Below, one piece after another: positions 33,456 to 43,183 of a stretch of 64,000 bases of DNA; the stretch's first letter is position 1; each line of letters begins with the position of its first letter. Position numbers and translations under genes: made by a program. Location of the stretch: positions 1 through 64,000 of the forward strand of contig NZ_LVCF01000033.1 of the NCBI RefSeq assembly GCF_001594145.1. Reading direction: 5' to 3'. Origin of the DNA: Branchiibius sp. NY16-3462-2 (GTDB lineage: Bacteria > Actinomycetota > Actinomycetes > Actinomycetales > Dermatophilaceae). The notes under the pieces are model-generated. The model worked only from the letters and a program-made list of their open reading frames with translations, had not been told where the DNA came from and searched no databases.

Positions 33456-34826
33456 ATGTCTCCCGACGTTCCCAAGCCCACGCCACCTGCCGCCCGGCCG
33501 TCCCCGGCGAACCTCGCCCCGGTCGCAGCCGCAGTGCCGACCGTCACGGCGGCTCCCGCCAGCGACGCGGCATCGTTCGGTCGGGTGACCGATGAGGGTG
33601 TGGTGATGGTGCGCACCCCGGACGGTGAGCGCGAGGTGGGCACCTACCCGGATGCGACGCCGGACGAGGCCATCGCCTTCTTTGCCCGCAAGTACGACGA
33701 GTTGGCCGGGTCGGCGCGATTGCTGCTCCAGCGCGTCACCCAGACGGATCTGTCCACTGCCAGCGGGCAGCAACAACTGGCCGCGCTACGCACCCAGGTT
33801 GCCGATGCGCACGTCGTGGGCGACCTCGCGGCCCTGGACGGCATGGTTGAGCAGATCGCCACCGCCCTTGCCGTTAAAGGTCAGGTCGAGGGTGAGGCCC
33901 GTGCGGCCGCCAAGGCACAGGCCGCGGAGGACCGGGAGAAGTTGGTGGTGGAGGCCGAGGCGCTCGCCAACACCGCGCCCGAACGGATGCAATGGAAGTC
34001 GGCGACGAGCCGGATGCGCGAACTGCTCGATGAGTGGAAGACCGCCCAGCGCAGCGGTGCCCGGCTCGACAAGGACGTCGAAAGCGCCTTGTGGACCCGG
34101 TTCAGCCACGCCCGCAACGGTTTTGACAAGACGCGGCGTAACTTCTTCGCCAAACTCGACCAGGAGCACGGCACGGCCAAGGCCGCGAAGACGAAGTTGG
34201 TCGCCGAAGCCCAGCAACTGTCCACGTCCACGGACTGGAACGCCACGGCCGGTGCGTTCAAGCGGCTGATGGGCGAGTGGAAGAAGGCCGGACGCGCCTC
34301 ACGCTCCGAGGACGACGCCCTGTGGGCCCAGTTCAAGGCCGCCCAGGACGCCTTCTTCAACGCCAAGGACGCAGTGGTCGCCGCCGAGAACGAAGAGTTC
34401 GAGGCCAACCTGAAGGTCAAGGAGGACCTGCTGGCCAAGGCGCAGAAGATCGTGCCCGCCGACGGCAAGGTCAAGGACGTCGATGCCGCCAAGGCGGCGT
34501 TGCGCCCGATCCAGGACGCCTGGGACGCGGCCGGCAAGGTGCCCCGCAAGGACATGGACCGCATCGAGCGCGGGATGCGCCGCATCGAGCAGGCCGTCCG
34601 CGACGCCGAGCAGAGCAAGTGGAAGCGCACCGACCCGGAGATCACTGCCCGCGCCCGCTCGATGGTCGAGCAGTTGGAGAAGGGCCTGGCCGACGTACAA
34701 AAGCAGTTGGACAAGGCGGTCGCCGCGGGCAACGACAAGAAGGTCAAGGAACTCCAGGACGCCCTCGAAGCGCGCAGCGCCTGGTTGGAGCAGGTGCGGG
34801 CCAGCGCCGGCGACCTGGACTCCTGA
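33456..34826 (+). CDS. DUF349 domain protein, coiled coil
   Basis: A highly charged, helical protein of about 456 residues with several DUF349 repeats. They are recognisable as WKSATSRMRELLDEWKTA..., WNATAGAFKRLMGEWKKA and the following D-x-LWAQFKAAQDAFF units. The N-terminal 60 residues are Pro/Ala-rich and probably disordered. ATG 33456 has AAAGG eight bases upstream. The function is unknown. It is adjacent to, and likely cotranscribed with, the M18 aminopeptidase two bases downstream. Confidence 0.88.
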   Translation: MSPDVPKPTPPAARPSPANLAPVAAAVPTVTAAPASDAASFGRVTDEGVVMVRTPDGEREVGTYPDATPDEAIAFFARKYDELAGSARLLLQRVTQTDLSTASGQQQLAALRTQVADAHVVGDLAALDGMVEQIATALAVKGQVEGEARAAAKAQAAEDREKLVVEAEALANTAPERMQWKSATSRMRELLDEWKTAQRSGARLDKDVESALWTRFSHARNGFDKTRRNFFAKLDQEHGTAKAAKTKLVAEAQQLSTSTDWNATAGAFKRLMGEWKKAGRASRSEDDALWAQFKAAQDAFFNAKDAVVAAENEEFEANLKVKEDLLAKAQKIVPADGKVKDVDAAKAALRPIQDAWDAAGKVPRKDMDRIERGMRRIEQAVRDAEQSKWKRTDPEITARARSMVEQLEKGLADVQKQLDKAVAAGNDKKVKELQDALEARSAWLEQVRASAGDLDS

Positions 34827-34828
34827 GG

Positions 34829-36100
34829 ATGTCGACACAAGGCCTGCTGGACTACCTGCGAGACTCACCGTCGCCGTTCCACGCGGCCCGCTCGAGTGCA
34901 CGACTGCTCGAAGCGGCCGGTTTCCAGGAACTGATGGAAATCGCGCCGTGGGAGCGCGAACGCGGCCGGTACTTCATCCGCCGGGGCGGCTCGCTGATCG
35001 CCTGGTCCACCGAGCAGGCGGTCATGGCCTCCGACGGTTTCCTGATCGTTGGGGCGCACACCGACTCCCCCAACCTGCGGATCAAGCCGCGGCCCGATTT
35101 CTCCCGAGCGGGCCATCAGTTGTTGGGCGTGGAGGTCTACGGCGGCCCGATCATCAACAGTTGGCTGGACCGCGACCTGGGTCTGTCCGGGCGGGTCGTG
35201 GTCAACGATGGTTACCTTCGACGCGACGAGCGCTTGTTCCAGGTCGATGAGCCGATCATGCGGGTGTCCCGGCTGGCGATCCACCTGGATCGGTCGGTCA
35301 AGGAGGGTGAGCAGTTCAACGCCCAGCAGCACCTGGCCCCGCACTGGGGTCTGGGTACGACGCCCGGCGACTTCGCGGCGTACCTCGCCTCATTGGTTGG
35401 TGTGGATCCGGGCGATGTGCTGGCGTGGGACGCGATGACCCACGACGCACAACCGCCGGCCCTGATCGGTCGCGACCAGGAACTGCTGGCCAGCGGCCGG
35501 CTGGACAACCTGGCCACGGCGTACGCCGCCACGGAAGCGCTCATCGCGGCGGTCGAGCAGCCGATGGGCCACCCGGGAACCCGGTTGATCGCGCTGTTCG
35601 ACCATGAGGAGATCGGCTCGATGTCCGAGCGCGGCGCCTTCTCCAGCCTGTTGATGACGGTGCTCGAGCGCATCGTGCTGACACTCGGTGGAGGCAGGGA
35701 GGATCTGCATGTGGCCCTGGCCGGGTCGATCGTCGCCTCGGGCGACATGGCCCATGCGACCCACCCGAACTACGCCGACCGGCACGAGCCGCAACACCAG
35801 ATCGCGATCGACGGCGGTCCGGTCCTGAAGATCAACACCAACCTGCGCTACGCGACCGACGCAGTCGGTGCGGCGGCGTTCAAGGACGCCTGCGCACGCG
35901 CCGGCGTTCCGTGCCAGGAGTTCGTCGTGCGTTCTGATCTGCCGTGCGGTTCGACGGTGGGTCCGATGACCGCGGCGCTGACCGGAGTCACCACCGTCGA
36001 CTTCGGAGCGGCGATGCTGTCGATGCACTCCGTGCGAGAGGTGACCGGTGTGGCCGACCAGGAGATGTACGCCGCCGCACTGACCGCCTTTTTGTCCTAG
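34829..36100 (+). CDS. apeB: M18 family aminopeptidase
   Basis: A zinc aminopeptidase of about 423 residues, probably cytosolic and dodecameric, that removes N-terminal acidic or neutral residues. Metal and catalytic motifs are GAHTDSPNLRIKP, LFDHEEIGSMSERGA and DLPCGSTVGPM. The ATG follows the DUF349 stop by two bases, so the pair is one operon. The end shares CTAG with the stop of the convergent membrane protein. Symbol given by family resemblance. Confidence 0.93.
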   Translation: MSTQGLLDYLRDSPSPFHAARSSARLLEAAGFQELMEIAPWERERGRYFIRRGGSLIAWSTEQAVMASDGFLIVGAHTDSPNLRIKPRPDFSRAGHQLLGVEVYGGPIINSWLDRDLGLSGRVVVNDGYLRRDERLFQVDEPIMRVSRLAIHLDRSVKEGEQFNAQQHLAPHWGLGTTPGDFAAYLASLVGVDPGDVLAWDAMTHDAQPPALIGRDQELLASGRLDNLATAYAATEALIAAVEQPMGHPGTRLIALFDHEEIGSMSERGAFSSLLMTVLERIVLTLGGGREDLHVALAGSIVASGDMAHATHPNYADRHEPQHQIAIDGGPVLKINTNLRYATDAVGAAAFKDACARAGVPCQEFVVRSDLPCGSTVGPMTAALTGVTTVDFGAAMLSMHSVREVTGVADQEMYAAALTAFLS

Positions 36101-36510
36101 CCCTCTGCCTCCAGCAGGCGGCGCACCGCAGATCTGGCAAACATCAGCACCAGGATCAGCCCGGTCACGGCGAAGAACCCACCCAGCTTGACGTGACCGG
36201 CGAACACCAGGGCGACCAGTTCCAGGACGACGAACTTGCTGCCGAACAGCAACGCCCACAAGCCAAGTGCCGCAACGACTTTCCCCGCGGGGGACGTTGC
36301 GGCTTTGAACCGGGCCTTCACCCGGTTCTTGAGAGCAACGACCACTTCCAGGACGAGCTTGAGCAGGATCGCCGTCAGCAGCGACAGGGTGAACGACTCG
36401 GAAACGACCTGCGGGAAATACTCGATCGCCAGGTTCAGGACGACGACGTAGACAAAGACATCGACGACGTCGGCGGCACTGACCCGGCGCAGGGGCTGAT
36501 TATTGCTCAG
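36097..36510 (-). CDS. small conserved membrane protein, probable CTG start
   Basis: The C-terminal 82 residues can be read from a GTG at 36345, but the frame stays open upstream and encodes plausible protein: LSNNQPLRRVSAADVVDVFV and more, with another hydrophobic helix (about 11-28). From CTG 36510 the product is 137 residues with about four TM helices, resembling conserved actinobacterial membrane proteins that begin with an R-R-V/I-S-A-A-D-V-V/I-D block. No ATG, GTG or TTG exists between the in-frame stop and 36345. The CTG overlaps the rel stop as CTGA and has GGTGGA upstream. Function unknown. Confidence 0.65.
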   Translation of the reverse strand: MSNNQPLRRVSAADVVDVFVYVVVLNLAIEYFPQVVSESFTLSLLTAILLKLVLEVVVALKNRVKARFKAATSPAGKVVAALGLWALLFGSKFVVLELVALVFAGHVKLGGFFAVTGLILVLMFARSAVRRLLEAEG

Positions 36511-38903
36511 CGGTCCACCGGTTCACCCGCGACCGTCGGTCGGTTCGCCTCGTCGGCCGGCTGACCCGTGACGTGATCGACCTCGTCGCCATCAGCCGGG
36601 CGGTGCACACCACCGGTGATCCGGTAGACGTCGAAGACTCCGTCGATCTTGCGCACGGCCTTGATGACGTGATCAAGGTGGCTGGGGTCACCCATCTCGA
36701 AAGTGAAGCGGGACATGGCAACCCGGTTACGGCTGGTAGCCACACTGGCCGACAGGATGTTGACGTGCTGGTCCGACAGCACCCGCGTCACATCGGACAG
36801 CAACCGGTTGCGGTCCAGCGCTTCGACCTGCAACTGCACCAGGAAGACACTGGCGGACGACGGCGCCCATTCGACGGGGATGATCCGGTCGGGCTGCTTG
36901 AGCAGTTGCTGGGCGTTGACGCAGTCGCGGCGGTGCACCGACACCCCGTTACCCGTCGTGACGAACCCGATGATGTCGTCACCGGGCACGGGTGTGCAGC
37001 ACCGGGCGAGCTTGACCCACACGTCGTCGGCGCCCACGACGGTGACGCCGGGGTCGCTGCCGCGGGTGCGGATCGAGCGCGGAGCGGTGGGTGTGGTGGC
37101 CTCGGCCAGATCCTCGGTGGTCGCGTCCTCTCCCCCGAGTGCGGCGACGAGTTGGCTGACGACGTGCTCGGCAGAGACGTGGCCGTCACCGACCGCGGCG
37201 TACAGGCCGTCGATATCGGCGTAGTGCAGTTGGTCGGCGACCAGGCGCATCGAATCCGGGGACATCAGCCGTTGGATGCCCAGGCCCTGTTTGCGCAGCG
37301 TTTTGGCCAGCCCGTCCTTACCGCGTTCGATGGCCTCCTCGCGACGCTCCTTGGAGAACCACTGCCGGATCTTGTTGCGCGCCCGGGGGCTGCGCACGAA
37401 GGACAGCCAGTCCCTGCTCGGTCCGGCGTTGTCCGCCTTGGAGGTGAGGATCTCGACCGAGTCACCGATCTCCAGCGGGGACTCCAGCGGCACGAGGCGG
37501 CCGTTGACCCGTGCCCCGATGGTGTGGTGCCCGACTTCGGTGTGCACGGCGTACGCGAAGTCCACGGGAGTCGACCCGGCGGGAAGTCCGATGATCGCGC
37601 CCTTGGGCGTGAAGACGTAGACCTCGCGGGAGCCCACGTCGAAGCGCAGCGAATCCAGGAACTCCCCCGGATCGGCGGTCTCCCGCTGCCACTCCATCAG
37701 CTGGCGCAACCAGGCCATCTCGTTCAGGGACCCGGACTTGTTGTCGCTGCTGTCGATGCCGGCGGCCGCGTTGCGCGCGTCGTCCTTGTACTTCCAGTGG
37801 GCCGCCACGCCGTACTCCGCACGGCGGTGCATCTGGTACGTGCGGATCTGGATCTCCACCGGTTTGCCCTCGGGACCCACGACCGTCGTGTGCAACGACT
37901 GGTACATGTTGAACTTCGGCATCGCGATGTAGTCCTTGAACCGCCCGGGCAAGGGACTCCATCGGGTGTGCAAGGTGCCCAGCACCGCGTAGCAGTCGCG
38001 CACCGACTCCACCAGGACACGCACGGCCACCAGGTCGTAGATCTCCTCGAAGTCACGGCCCCGCACGATCATCTTCTGGTAGACGGAGTAGTAGTGCTTC
38101 GGCCGGCCGGTGACGGTTGCCTTGATCTTCGCAGCGCGCAGGTCCGCGGTCACCTGCTCACGCACGCTGCGCAGGTACTCCTCCCGAGCGGGGGCGCGCT
38201 CGGCGACCAGGCGGGCGATCTCGTCGTACACCTTCGGATAGAGCGTCGCGAACGAGAGGTCCTCCAACTCCCACTTGATGGTGTTCATGCCCAGGCGGTG
38301 GGCCAGCGGGGCGTAGATCTCCAGGGTCTCGGTCGCCTTGCGCTGCGCGGAGGCCTGGGAGACATACCGCCAGGTGCGCGCGTTGTGCAGCCGGTCGGCC
38401 AGCTTGATGACCAGGACCCGGATGTCCTTGGCCATCGCGATGACCATCTTGCGGACGGTCTCGGCCTGCGCGGCATCTCCGTAGCTGACCTTGTCCAGCT
38501 TCGTGACCCCGTCGACCATGCCGGCGATCTCGTCGCCGAAGTCGGCACGCAGTCGTTCCAACGAGTAGTCGGTGTCCTCCACGGTGTCGTGCAACAAGGC
38601 AGCGGCGAGCGTGGGTGGAGTCATGCCCAGCTCAGCCAGGATGGTGCATACCGCAAGAGGGTGGGTGATGTAGGGATCGCCGCTCTTGCGCATCTGTCCG
38701 CGGTGCGCCCGCTCGGCGACCTCGTAGGCGCGCTCGATGACCGACAGGTCCTCTTTGGGGTGCGTCGCGCGCACTGTGCGCAACAGGGGTTCGAGGACCC
38801 GATTGGTGCTGGTGCGGGGCTGACCCAGACGCACGAGGCGGTTACGCACGCGGGCGGCGGCCGGCGTACCTTGTCCGCGGTCGGCGCGTCCCGCATCTGT
38901 CAT
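36507..38903 (-). CDS. rel: bifunctional (p)ppGpp synthetase/hydrolase RelA/SpoT
   Basis: This 798-residue Rel protein makes and degrades the alarmone (p)ppGpp. The HD hydrolase domain has His105-Asp106 in ALLHDTVEDTD. The synthetase domain contains VTGRPKHYYSVYQKM and YDLVAVRVLVES. A TGS domain (about 405-465, VFTPKGAIIGLPAGSTPVDF) and a C-terminal ACT domain (about 695-770) follow. Both active sites look intact. The order apt-rel downstream of secDF is the classic actinobacterial arrangement. The small membrane gene overlaps its stop. Confidence 0.97.
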   Translation of the reverse strand: MTDAGRADRGQGTPAAARVRNRLVRLGQPRTSTNRVLEPLLRTVRATHPKEDLSVIERAYEVAERAHRGQMRKSGDPYITHPLAVCTILAELGMTPPTLAAALLHDTVEDTDYSLERLRADFGDEIAGMVDGVTKLDKVSYGDAAQAETVRKMVIAMAKDIRVLVIKLADRLHNARTWRYVSQASAQRKATETLEIYAPLAHRLGMNTIKWELEDLSFATLYPKVYDEIARLVAERAPAREEYLRSVREQVTADLRAAKIKATVTGRPKHYYSVYQKMIVRGRDFEEIYDLVAVRVLVESVRDCYAVLGTLHTRWSPLPGRFKDYIAMPKFNMYQSLHTTVVGPEGKPVEIQIRTYQMHRRAEYGVAAHWKYKDDARNAAAGIDSSDNKSGSLNEMAWLRQLMEWQRETADPGEFLDSLRFDVGSREVYVFTPKGAIIGLPAGSTPVDFAYAVHTEVGHHTIGARVNGRLVPLESPLEIGDSVEILTSKADNAGPSRDWLSFVRSPRARNKIRQWFSKERREEAIERGKDGLAKTLRKQGLGIQRLMSPDSMRLVADQLHYADIDGLYAAVGDGHVSAEHVVSQLVAALGGEDATTEDLAEATTPTAPRSIRTRGSDPGVTVVGADDVWVKLARCCTPVPGDDIIGFVTTGNGVSVHRRDCVNAQQLLKQPDRIIPVEWAPSSASVFLVQLQVEALDRNRLLSDVTRVLSDQHVNILSASVATSRNRVAMSRFTFEMGDPSHLDHVIKAVRKIDGVFDVYRITGGVHRPADGDEVDHVTGQPADEANRPTVAGEPVDR

Positions 38904-38951
38904 GACAAGAGTCTAGTTGCCCGCTCAACCAGCCCGTGACCGAACAGTGCC

Positions 38952-39470
38952 CTACACCGACACGATGGCGTTGACGTCGTAGCCGGCCAGCTTGGCCCGG
39001 CCGTCCAGGAAGCCCAACTCCATCAGCATCTCGATGGATGCGACACACGCGCCGGTGCGCTCGATCAGGCTCGCCGCGGCCGCGGCCGTGCCGCCGGTGG
39101 CCAGCACATCGTCCAGGAGCAGCACCCGTTGACCGGCGAGCAGCGCGTCCGAGTGGACCTCGATGGTCGCGGTGCCGTACTCCAGCGAATACTCCTGCCG
39201 CAGCGTGGGACCCGGGAGTTTGCCCGCCTTGCGTACGGGCACGAACGGCAGGTCCATCTCCATCGCCACCGGTGCCGCGAGGATGAAGCCCCGCGCCTCG
39301 ATACCGACGACGACATCGACCCGGTCGGCATATCGCGAGCCGATGTCGGCCACGACCGATCGGAAGGCGTCGGGCGATGCGAACAGCGGCGTGAGGTCTT
39401 TGAACTGAACCCCCGGCTCAGGGAAGTCGGCGACGTCCCGGGTGTGCTGCAGGATGAGCTCCTTGACCAT
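38952..39470 (-). CDS. apt: adenine phosphoribosyltransferase
   Basis: This 172-residue purine salvage enzyme joins adenine to PRPP to give AMP. Family blocks are DFPEPGVQFKDLTPLF, GIEARGFILAAPVA and the PRPP-binding motif LLLDDVLATGGTA. GGAGG lies upstream of the start. It sits between secF and rel on the same strand with small gaps. Confidence 0.96.
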   Translation of the reverse strand: MVKELILQHTRDVADFPEPGVQFKDLTPLFASPDAFRSVVADIGSRYADRVDVVVGIEARGFILAAPVAMEMDLPFVPVRKAGKLPGPTLRQEYSLEYGTATIEVHSDALLAGQRVLLLDDVLATGGTAAAAASLIERTGACVASIEMLMELGFLDGRAKLAGYDVNAIVSV

Positions 39471-39476
39471 TGCCGG

Positions 39477-40628
39477 TCAGTCCTCCCGCTTGGCCCGGGG
39501 GTGGATGTCGCGTCGGGTGCGGGCGCGGGACTGCGCGCTCGCGACCGCCTTCTCCTGTTCGGGCTCGATGACACCGGAGATCGACTCGGCACTGCGGTGC
39601 TCACCACCCACCTCGTCCAACGCCTTGGACTGGGCCGCCTGGTAGGCCAGTGCCCGGCGGTCCTGCTCCTTGATCGCGGGCTCGCGGCTGCGCAAGGACG
39701 CCAGCACCGGGGTCGCCACGAAGATCGAGGAGTAGGTGCCCACGGCGATACCGATGAACAACGCCAGCGACAGGTCCAGCAGCGTGCCGGGGCCGATGAA
39801 GAAGTAGCCGACGACCAGCAGTGCCGCGATCGGCAACAGGGCGACCACCGAGGTGTTGATCGAGCGGACCAAGGTCTGGTTGACCGCGTAGTTGGCCGCC
39901 TGGGCGTACGTACGGCGTCCGGTCCGGGCCGCGTCCTGGGTGTTCTCGCGGACCTTGTCGAACACCACCACGGTGTCATACATCGAGTAACCCAGGATCG
40001 TCAGGAACCCGATCATGGTGGCCGGTGAGACCTCCAGGCCGGTCAACGCATAGATACCGACGGTGATGATCAGGTCGTGCAACAGGGCGATCACCGCGGC
40101 GGCCGCCATCGTCCAGGTACGGAAGTAGATCGCCAGAACCGCCGAGACCAGCACCAGGAAGACGATCAACGCGATGATCGCCTTGCGGGTCACGGTCTCC
40201 CCCCACGAGGGGCCGATGAACTGAGTGGTCACTGAACTCTCAGGGACCTGGAACTGTTTGGACAGTGCTAACCGCACCTGTTCGGTCGCAGCGGCCGAGC
40301 CGTTGCCCAGCTTCTCGGACTGCACCCGCACGGTGTTGTCACCCAGTTTGGTGATGATCAGGTTGTCGTCAGAGCCGGTAGCTTCTCGCACGGTGTCCCG
40401 GGCCCGCTGGTCGTAGTCGGCCATCTGTGCCGAGCTCACCGAGGCCACCCGGACCTCGGAACCACCGGTGAACTCCAGCGAGAAGTTCAGTCCGCGGCCG
40501 AAGATGCCGATCAGTGCCAGGGCGATCAGCACGAGGCTGACGAGGTACCAACGGCGGCGTTTGCCGATGAAGTCGATCTGCCGGCGACCGGTGAACAGGT
40601 CGTTACCGAACTTCGCGAAACTGGCCAT
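39477..40628 (-). CDS. secF: protein translocase subunit SecF
   Basis: This 383-residue six-TM protein assists SecYEG-dependent export using the proton motive force. The N-terminal helix is followed by FTGGSEVRV in the large external loop. Conserved YDTVVVFDKVREN and the AVNQTLVRSINTS region mark the RND-like core. The ATG shares its A with the secD stop (TGATG), showing tight coupling. The C-terminal tail (about 320-383) is cytoplasmic and charged. Confidence 0.97.
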   Translation of the reverse strand: MASFAKFGNDLFTGRRQIDFIGKRRRWYLVSLVLIALALIGIFGRGLNFSLEFTGGSEVRVASVSSAQMADYDQRARDTVREATGSDDNLIITKLGDNTVRVQSEKLGNGSAAATEQVRLALSKQFQVPESSVTTQFIGPSWGETVTRKAIIALIVFLVLVSAVLAIYFRTWTMAAAAVIALLHDLIITVGIYALTGLEVSPATMIGFLTILGYSMYDTVVVFDKVRENTQDAARTGRRTYAQAANYAVNQTLVRSINTSVVALLPIAALLVVGYFFIGPGTLLDLSLALFIGIAVGTYSSIFVATPVLASLRSREPAIKEQDRRALAYQAAQSKALDEVGGEHRSAESISGVIEPEQEKAVASAQSRARTRRDIHPRAKRED

Positions 40629-42592
40629 CAGGCGTTCCCTCCTGCCGGAGCGACCGCATCCGCATCGCTGTCAGCGTCCCCGGCGCCGGCGCGCTCGGCG
40701 GCCTTACGGTCCGCGATCGTCACCCGGCCGCGACCGGCGTAGGTCACCGTGCGCGCCCCGAGTCGCTCGGGGTCGAAGCCACTCCACTTGTGACCGCCAC
40801 CGAAGAACTCGGTGCGCGACAGCAGCGTCAACACCGGGTGGGTGAACATCGTGACGACGATCAGGTCGATGATCGTGGTCAGGCCGAGGGTGAAGGCGAA
40901 TGCCTTCACGTTGCTCTCGGACAGGATGTAGAGCACCGCTGCGGCCAGGAAGTTCACCGCGTCGGAAATGATGATCGTACGGCGCGCCCGGGCCCATCCG
41001 GTCTGGACCGCCGCCCGGAGGGGCCGGCCGATACGCACTTCATCGCGGACTCGTTCGAAGTAGACGATGAAGCTGTCCGCGGTGACACCGATCGCCACGA
41101 TCAGACCGGTCACACCAGCCATCGTGAGGCGGAAATTGTTCGCCCAGCCCAGGAAGGTCACCGCCCCGTAGGACAGCAGCGCGGCGACAGCCAGGGAGGC
41201 GACGGTGACCAGACCAAGCGCGCGGTACTGGAACAGCGAGTAGATGACCACGAGCACCAGGCCGATCAGACCGGCGATCAGACCCCACTTGAGCTGGTCG
41301 GAACCCAGCTGCGGGCTGATCTGCTCGGAGGACACCTGACTGAAGGAGAACGGCAACGCACCGAACTTCAACTGGTCGGCCAGGGTCTTGGCACTGTCCT
41401 GGGTGAACGACCCGCTGATCTGGGCCTGACCGTTGGTGATCGGTTCGTTGGCGGTGGGGGCCGAGATGACCTGGCCGTCAACGGTGATCGCGAACTGGTT
41501 CTGCGGCGACTGCAAGGACACCAGGCGGGTCGTGACGTCCCCGAACGCCTTGGCGCCGGCGCTGTTGAAGGACAGGTTGACCACCACTTCACCGGTTGCC
41601 TGGCCGGCGGAGTTGGTCTTCTGGCCGTACGTCGCGTCGGAGATCTGTGCTCCGTTCACCTCCGAGGGGCCCATGAGGTATTTGTTCCCCGCGTCGCAGC
41701 CCACACTCGGCTGGTCCAGCGGGGCGGAGGCCGCGGCTTCCCGCCACTGGGTGGCCGTCGGGCCGACCGAGGGGTTGGTGTTGGTGCAGGAGAACGTGGT
41801 GAACAACTGGTTGTAGGTCTGCCCCTTGGTGACGTAACCCGTGTCGATCCAGTACTGCGCGACCGGCTGGCTCTCCCAGGCGGTGTCACTGGCGTTCTTG
41901 GGTTTGGTGCTGTCAGCAGCCGTCCCGGAGGTGGCTGTGCCCGACGCGGTGGGCGTGGCCGCCGGAGTGCTCGTTGCGGCCGGGGTCGTCGTCGGGGTGG
42001 GCGTGCTGGTGGCGGCGGGATAAGCCTGCGGGAGCGCGGCGTTGGCCGAACTGGTCGGTGCCTCGGCGCCACCGCTCTGCCCGGCGGTCGCACCCGCGGT
42101 GGGACTGGCCGAGGGAGTGGCCGTTCCGGTAGGCGTCGGCGTGTAGGGGGTCGGCAGCGTGGGCGTGATCTGCTCGTTGGTGATCTGGGTGGTGGCGATG
42201 ACCGCCCGGAACGCCAACTGGGAGGACTGGGCCAGCGAGTTCAGGATGTCTTCGGAGGGGTCGCCCGGGATGGACACGACGATGCTGTCCGATCCCAGGG
42301 TGGTCACCTCGGCCTCGGCGACACCGGTCGCATCGACCCGCTTGCGGATGATGTCGACCGCCTGCTGCATCTGCCCGGAGTTGACCGACTGACCCTTGCC
42401 GACCTGCGGCTGCAGGATGATCTGCCGACCGCCTTCGAGGTCCAGACCGAGCTTGGGGGTCCACTGACCCTGCGGGTTGCCCCAGGCGACGGTCGCACCG
42501 ATGCCCAGGAAGAGCACTGCTGCCAGTGCCAGCAGGCTCAGCAGCGTGCGTTTGGGATGCCCCAGCATGGAGCGCCGGGCGTTACTTGCCAC
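40628..42592 (-). CDS. secD: protein translocase subunit SecD
   Basis: This 654-residue partner of SecF has six TM helices and a large external domain. It shows GLDLEGGRQIILQP near the N-terminus and the TM4 region GVTADSFIVYFERVRDE. A low-complexity Pro/Thr/Ala/Ser insertion (about 145-235) interrupts the external P1 domain, expanded relative to E. coli but seen in other actinobacterial SecD. It lies between yajC and secF in the classic order. Confidence 0.97.
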   Translation of the reverse strand: MASNARRSMLGHPKRTLLSLLALAAVLFLGIGATVAWGNPQGQWTPKLGLDLEGGRQIILQPQVGKGQSVNSGQMQQAVDIIRKRVDATGVAEAEVTTLGSDSIVVSIPGDPSEDILNSLAQSSQLAFRAVIATTQITNEQITPTLPTPYTPTPTGTATPSASPTAGATAGQSGGAEAPTSSANAALPQAYPAATSTPTPTTTPAATSTPAATPTASGTATSGTAADSTKPKNASDTAWESQPVAQYWIDTGYVTKGQTYNQLFTTFSCTNTNPSVGPTATQWREAAASAPLDQPSVGCDAGNKYLMGPSEVNGAQISDATYGQKTNSAGQATGEVVVNLSFNSAGAKAFGDVTTRLVSLQSPQNQFAITVDGQVISAPTANEPITNGQAQISGSFTQDSAKTLADQLKFGALPFSFSQVSSEQISPQLGSDQLKWGLIAGLIGLVLVVIYSLFQYRALGLVTVASLAVAALLSYGAVTFLGWANNFRLTMAGVTGLIVAIGVTADSFIVYFERVRDEVRIGRPLRAAVQTGWARARRTIIISDAVNFLAAAVLYILSESNVKAFAFTLGLTTIIDLIVVTMFTHPVLTLLSRTEFFGGGHKWSGFDPERLGARTVTYAGRGRVTIADRKAAERAGAGDADSDADAVAPAGGNA

Positions 42593-42595
42593 TGA

Positions 42596-43051
42596 TCAGT
42601 CCTTGTCCTGCGACTGTCCCGGCTGGTCGGTCTGGTCGACCGCCTGGCCGTACGTCGTGCCCTGCTCGGGCGCTTGCACCGGGGCCGCGGGGGCACCGGC
42701 CGGCAGTTCGCCGTACCGGCCCGCGGGGATCTGGGGAACCACACCGGCCCGCGGACGCCCGCCCAGGGCGGCCCGGGGCAGGATCGCGCGGCGATCGACG
42801 TGCAGGGTCAGCCCGGGCGCGACCTCCAGGGAGATCACCGGGTCCTGGACGGCGGTCACGGTGCCGTAGATGCCCGAGGTGGTCACGGCCTCACTGCCCA
42901 CGGTGATCTCAGCCTGCTGCTCCTGGGTGGCCCGTTGCCGCTTGCGCTGGGTCCAGAAGAGGTAGCCCAGGAGCACCAAAGGGAGCAACAGGATCAGGTA
43001 GCTGCCGTATCCGCCTCCGGAGGAGGAGCCGGCGGTCGCCAAGAAAGGCAT
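42596..43051 (-). CDS. yajC: preprotein translocase accessory subunit YajC
   Basis: A single-pass protein of about 151 residues, a component of the SecDF-YajC complex. One TM helix (YLILLLPLVLLGYLFWTQRKRQ) is followed by VGSEAVTTSGIYGTVTAVQD, typical of YajC. The C-terminal 50 residues are Pro/Gln/Ala-rich and probably disordered, longer than the E. coli protein. ATG 43051 places the helix correctly, and upstream in-frame codons are arginine-rich and implausible. Confidence 0.92.
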   Translation of the reverse strand: MPFLATAGSSSGGGYGSYLILLLPLVLLGYLFWTQRKRQRATQEQQAEITVGSEAVTTSGIYGTVTAVQDPVISLEVAPGLTLHVDRRAILPRAALGGRPRAGVVPQIPAGRYGELPAGAPAAPVQAPEQGTTYGQAVDQTDQPGQSQDKD

Positions 43052-43183
43052 GAAGTCCAAGTCCTTACGTCGTGGTCGTGCCGGGCGCGACACCCGCGCC
43101 AACCGGTCCGGTTGATGCAGGGGCACCGACGCCCGAGTCTAGGTGAGCAACGTGACCCACCCAACTTCGGTTCCCGCACCGGT

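Noticed and set aside
36573..38939. A 788-codon open frame on the plus strand opposite rel
   Set aside because: Antisense to a clear Rel protein with intact HD, synthetase, TGS and ACT domains. The composition is typical of a complement artefact.
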